Origin: Paracoccaceae bacterium
Lineage (GTDB): Bacteria; Pseudomonadota; Alphaproteobacteria; Rhodobacterales; Rhodobacteraceae
Assembly: GCA_030697175.1 (NCBI GenBank)
Contig: JAUYQR010000003.1
Location: 248,001-312,000 of the forward strand
Length of the DNA: 64,000 nucleotides
Direction: 5' to 3'
In this document: positions 63,554-64,000 of the stretch, piece by piece
Layout: the number at the start of each line of letters is the position of its first letter
Position numbering within the stretch: the stretch's first letter is position 1
Made by a program: the position numbers and the translations under genes
The notes under the pieces: generated by a model
What the model was told of the DNA's origin: nothing
The model's input: the letters and a program-made list of their open reading frames with translations, nothing else
Databases searched by the model: none

Positions 63554-63718
63554 GTCTTACCTATTGGATGCTTGATCGAAATTTTTCTGTAGCGAGTTTT
63601 GAATCGCGGTCTGCGTCCCCCGCGATGCCGCCCCACCGGGAGGACCCCAAGGGAAACCGATCTTCGATCTAAGCCCATCTGCCCAGCCATGCGCCAAGGG
63701 GTCACCAAATGCCGAAAG

Positions 63719-63941
63719 GTGAACCATGGTGAACCATGTGAACCATGATTCCATATATTACCGCCCGAGAGTGTGGGGTTGCGTGATACCCCATGCATTG
63801 CCGTGTATTGTCTACCAGCTAGTCTTTTGGTGGATTCATGGTTCACATGTTTCACCGAAGACATAACACCATGAAAAGGCGTGTGAATAGCGGTGAACCA
63901 TCCGGGCAAATCATGGTTCACCGATGGTTCACATGGTTCAC
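63719..63941. repeat. Nine GTGAACCAT repeats: candidate packaging (cosB-like) site
   Basis: GTGAACCATG starts at 63719, 63729 and 63738; GTGAACCAT at 63893. The inverse CATGGTTCAC starts at 63837, 63846 (one mismatch), 63912, 63923 (first base differs) and 63932. Left and right clusters are nearly complementary over about 33 bases. The gene-free interval 63554-63937 contains nothing else that I recognise. Repeated sites before the small terminase gene recall the R sites of lambda cosB. Confidence 0.6.
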
Positions 63942-64000
63942 CTTTCGTCGTCCTGCGGTCGATCAGAGTAGATGATTGATCCTGACCCCTCATTGTCGCT
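63938..64000 (-). CDS. C-terminus of an upstream gene, partial
   Basis: A frame entering from the window edge ends at TGA (63938-63940) with the acidic, coding-like tail IIYSDRPQDDER. It looks like the end of a phage replication or primase-type gene, but 20 residues cannot establish identity. Its stop lies within the repeat cluster. Confidence 0.3.
   Translation of the reverse strand, partial: SDNEGSGSIIYSDRPQDDER

Larger units (their letters stand above)
53753..64000. mobile_element. Integrated phage-satellite-like element (runs off window)
   Basis: Begins at the tRNA-Arg fragment and contains int, HTH/xis-like, DUF2190, gpW-like, protease-capsid fusion, portal, unknown gene, accessory pocket, TerL and TerS in a minus-strand packaging order with no tail, tape-measure, lysis or baseplate gene. 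A complete phage would carry tail genes between capsid and integrase. Candidate classes: capsid-forming satellite, or a prophage that lost its tail module. The right boundary is not visible. Confidence 0.8.

Noticed and set aside
63547-63993. 148-codon minus-strand frame through the repeat region upstream of terS
   Set aside because: Its residues are dictated by the GTGAACCAT repeats, it shows no domain, and a different frame ends at 63938 with a more coding-like tail. I regard the interval as non-coding.
53753-64000. Gene transfer agent cluster
   Set aside because: Rhodobacteraceal GTAs carry tail genes and no integrase or att site; here an integrase and tRNA att are present and tails are absent.

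Overview
The window is high-GC alphaproteobacterial DNA, most probably Rhodobacteraceae (Rhodobacter/Paracoccus-like). The grounds are protein similarity recalled by eye: the amidase-PBP1A-prfB order, a monomeric NADP isocitrate dehydrogenase, and a sulfide:quinone oxidoreductase whose cysteine spacing equals that of R. capsulatus. No rRNA or intact tRNA is present, so genus is not assigned.

Positions 1-21.2 kb are chromosomal housekeeping genes: a cut-off MFS carrier, lpd, a DUF924 protein, a second MFS carrier, queA, a giant AsmA/DUF3971 protein, a PrxQ-type peroxiredoxin, a DUF455 protein with a 48-bp repeat at its 3' end, an M23 peptidase-bactofilin pair, a DHA2 efflux carrier, a DUF2189 membrane protein, and prfB, mrcA, an amidase and a DsbA-like thiol oxidoreductase. 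From 21.2 to 34.0 kb metabolism dominates: dienelactone hydrolase, two FAH-family enzymes and icd on the minus strand. Divergent from these, a FadR-type GntR regulator heads a NitT/TauT-type ABC transporter (two permeases), an acyl-CoA ligase and a ketopantoate-reductase-like enzyme, which together look like uptake and activation of an unidentified organic acid.

From 34.0 to 46.2 kb lie malonyl-CoA synthetase, an RND efflux pair, a DCC thiol protein, a LuxR-type regulator and, divergent from it, a spermidine/putrescine-type ABC transporter with an SDR dehydrogenase. From 46.2 to 52.4 kb a minus-strand operon runs adaptor - RND permease - sqr - DUF2892 - ArsR repressor. The repressor has the two cysteines, 66 residues apart, of the sulfide sensors SqrR/BigR, and a palindrome precedes the first gene. 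This reads as a (per)sulfide-responsive detoxification operon that includes an efflux pump. Next to it is a dead copper-type P-ATPase (amber codon plus 3' truncation) that keeps a CueR-type promoter.

From 53.75 kb to the right edge is an integrated element whose att site is the 3' part of a tRNA-Arg(CCG). It carries integrase, an HTH excisionase-like protein, a DUF2190 capsid accessory, a gpW-like head joining protein, a prohead protease-major capsid fusion, a lambda-type portal, GpA-type large terminase and Nu1-type small terminase, but no tail gene: the capsid module runs straight into the integrase. This is the layout expected of a capsid-forming phage satellite (cf-PICI-like) that borrows tails from a helper. 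An AT-richer pocket of unknown genes sits between terminase and portal, a twin palindromic operator lies in front of the portal operon, and a cluster of nine 9-10 bp repeats upstream of the small terminase gene is a candidate packaging (cos/terminase-binding) site.
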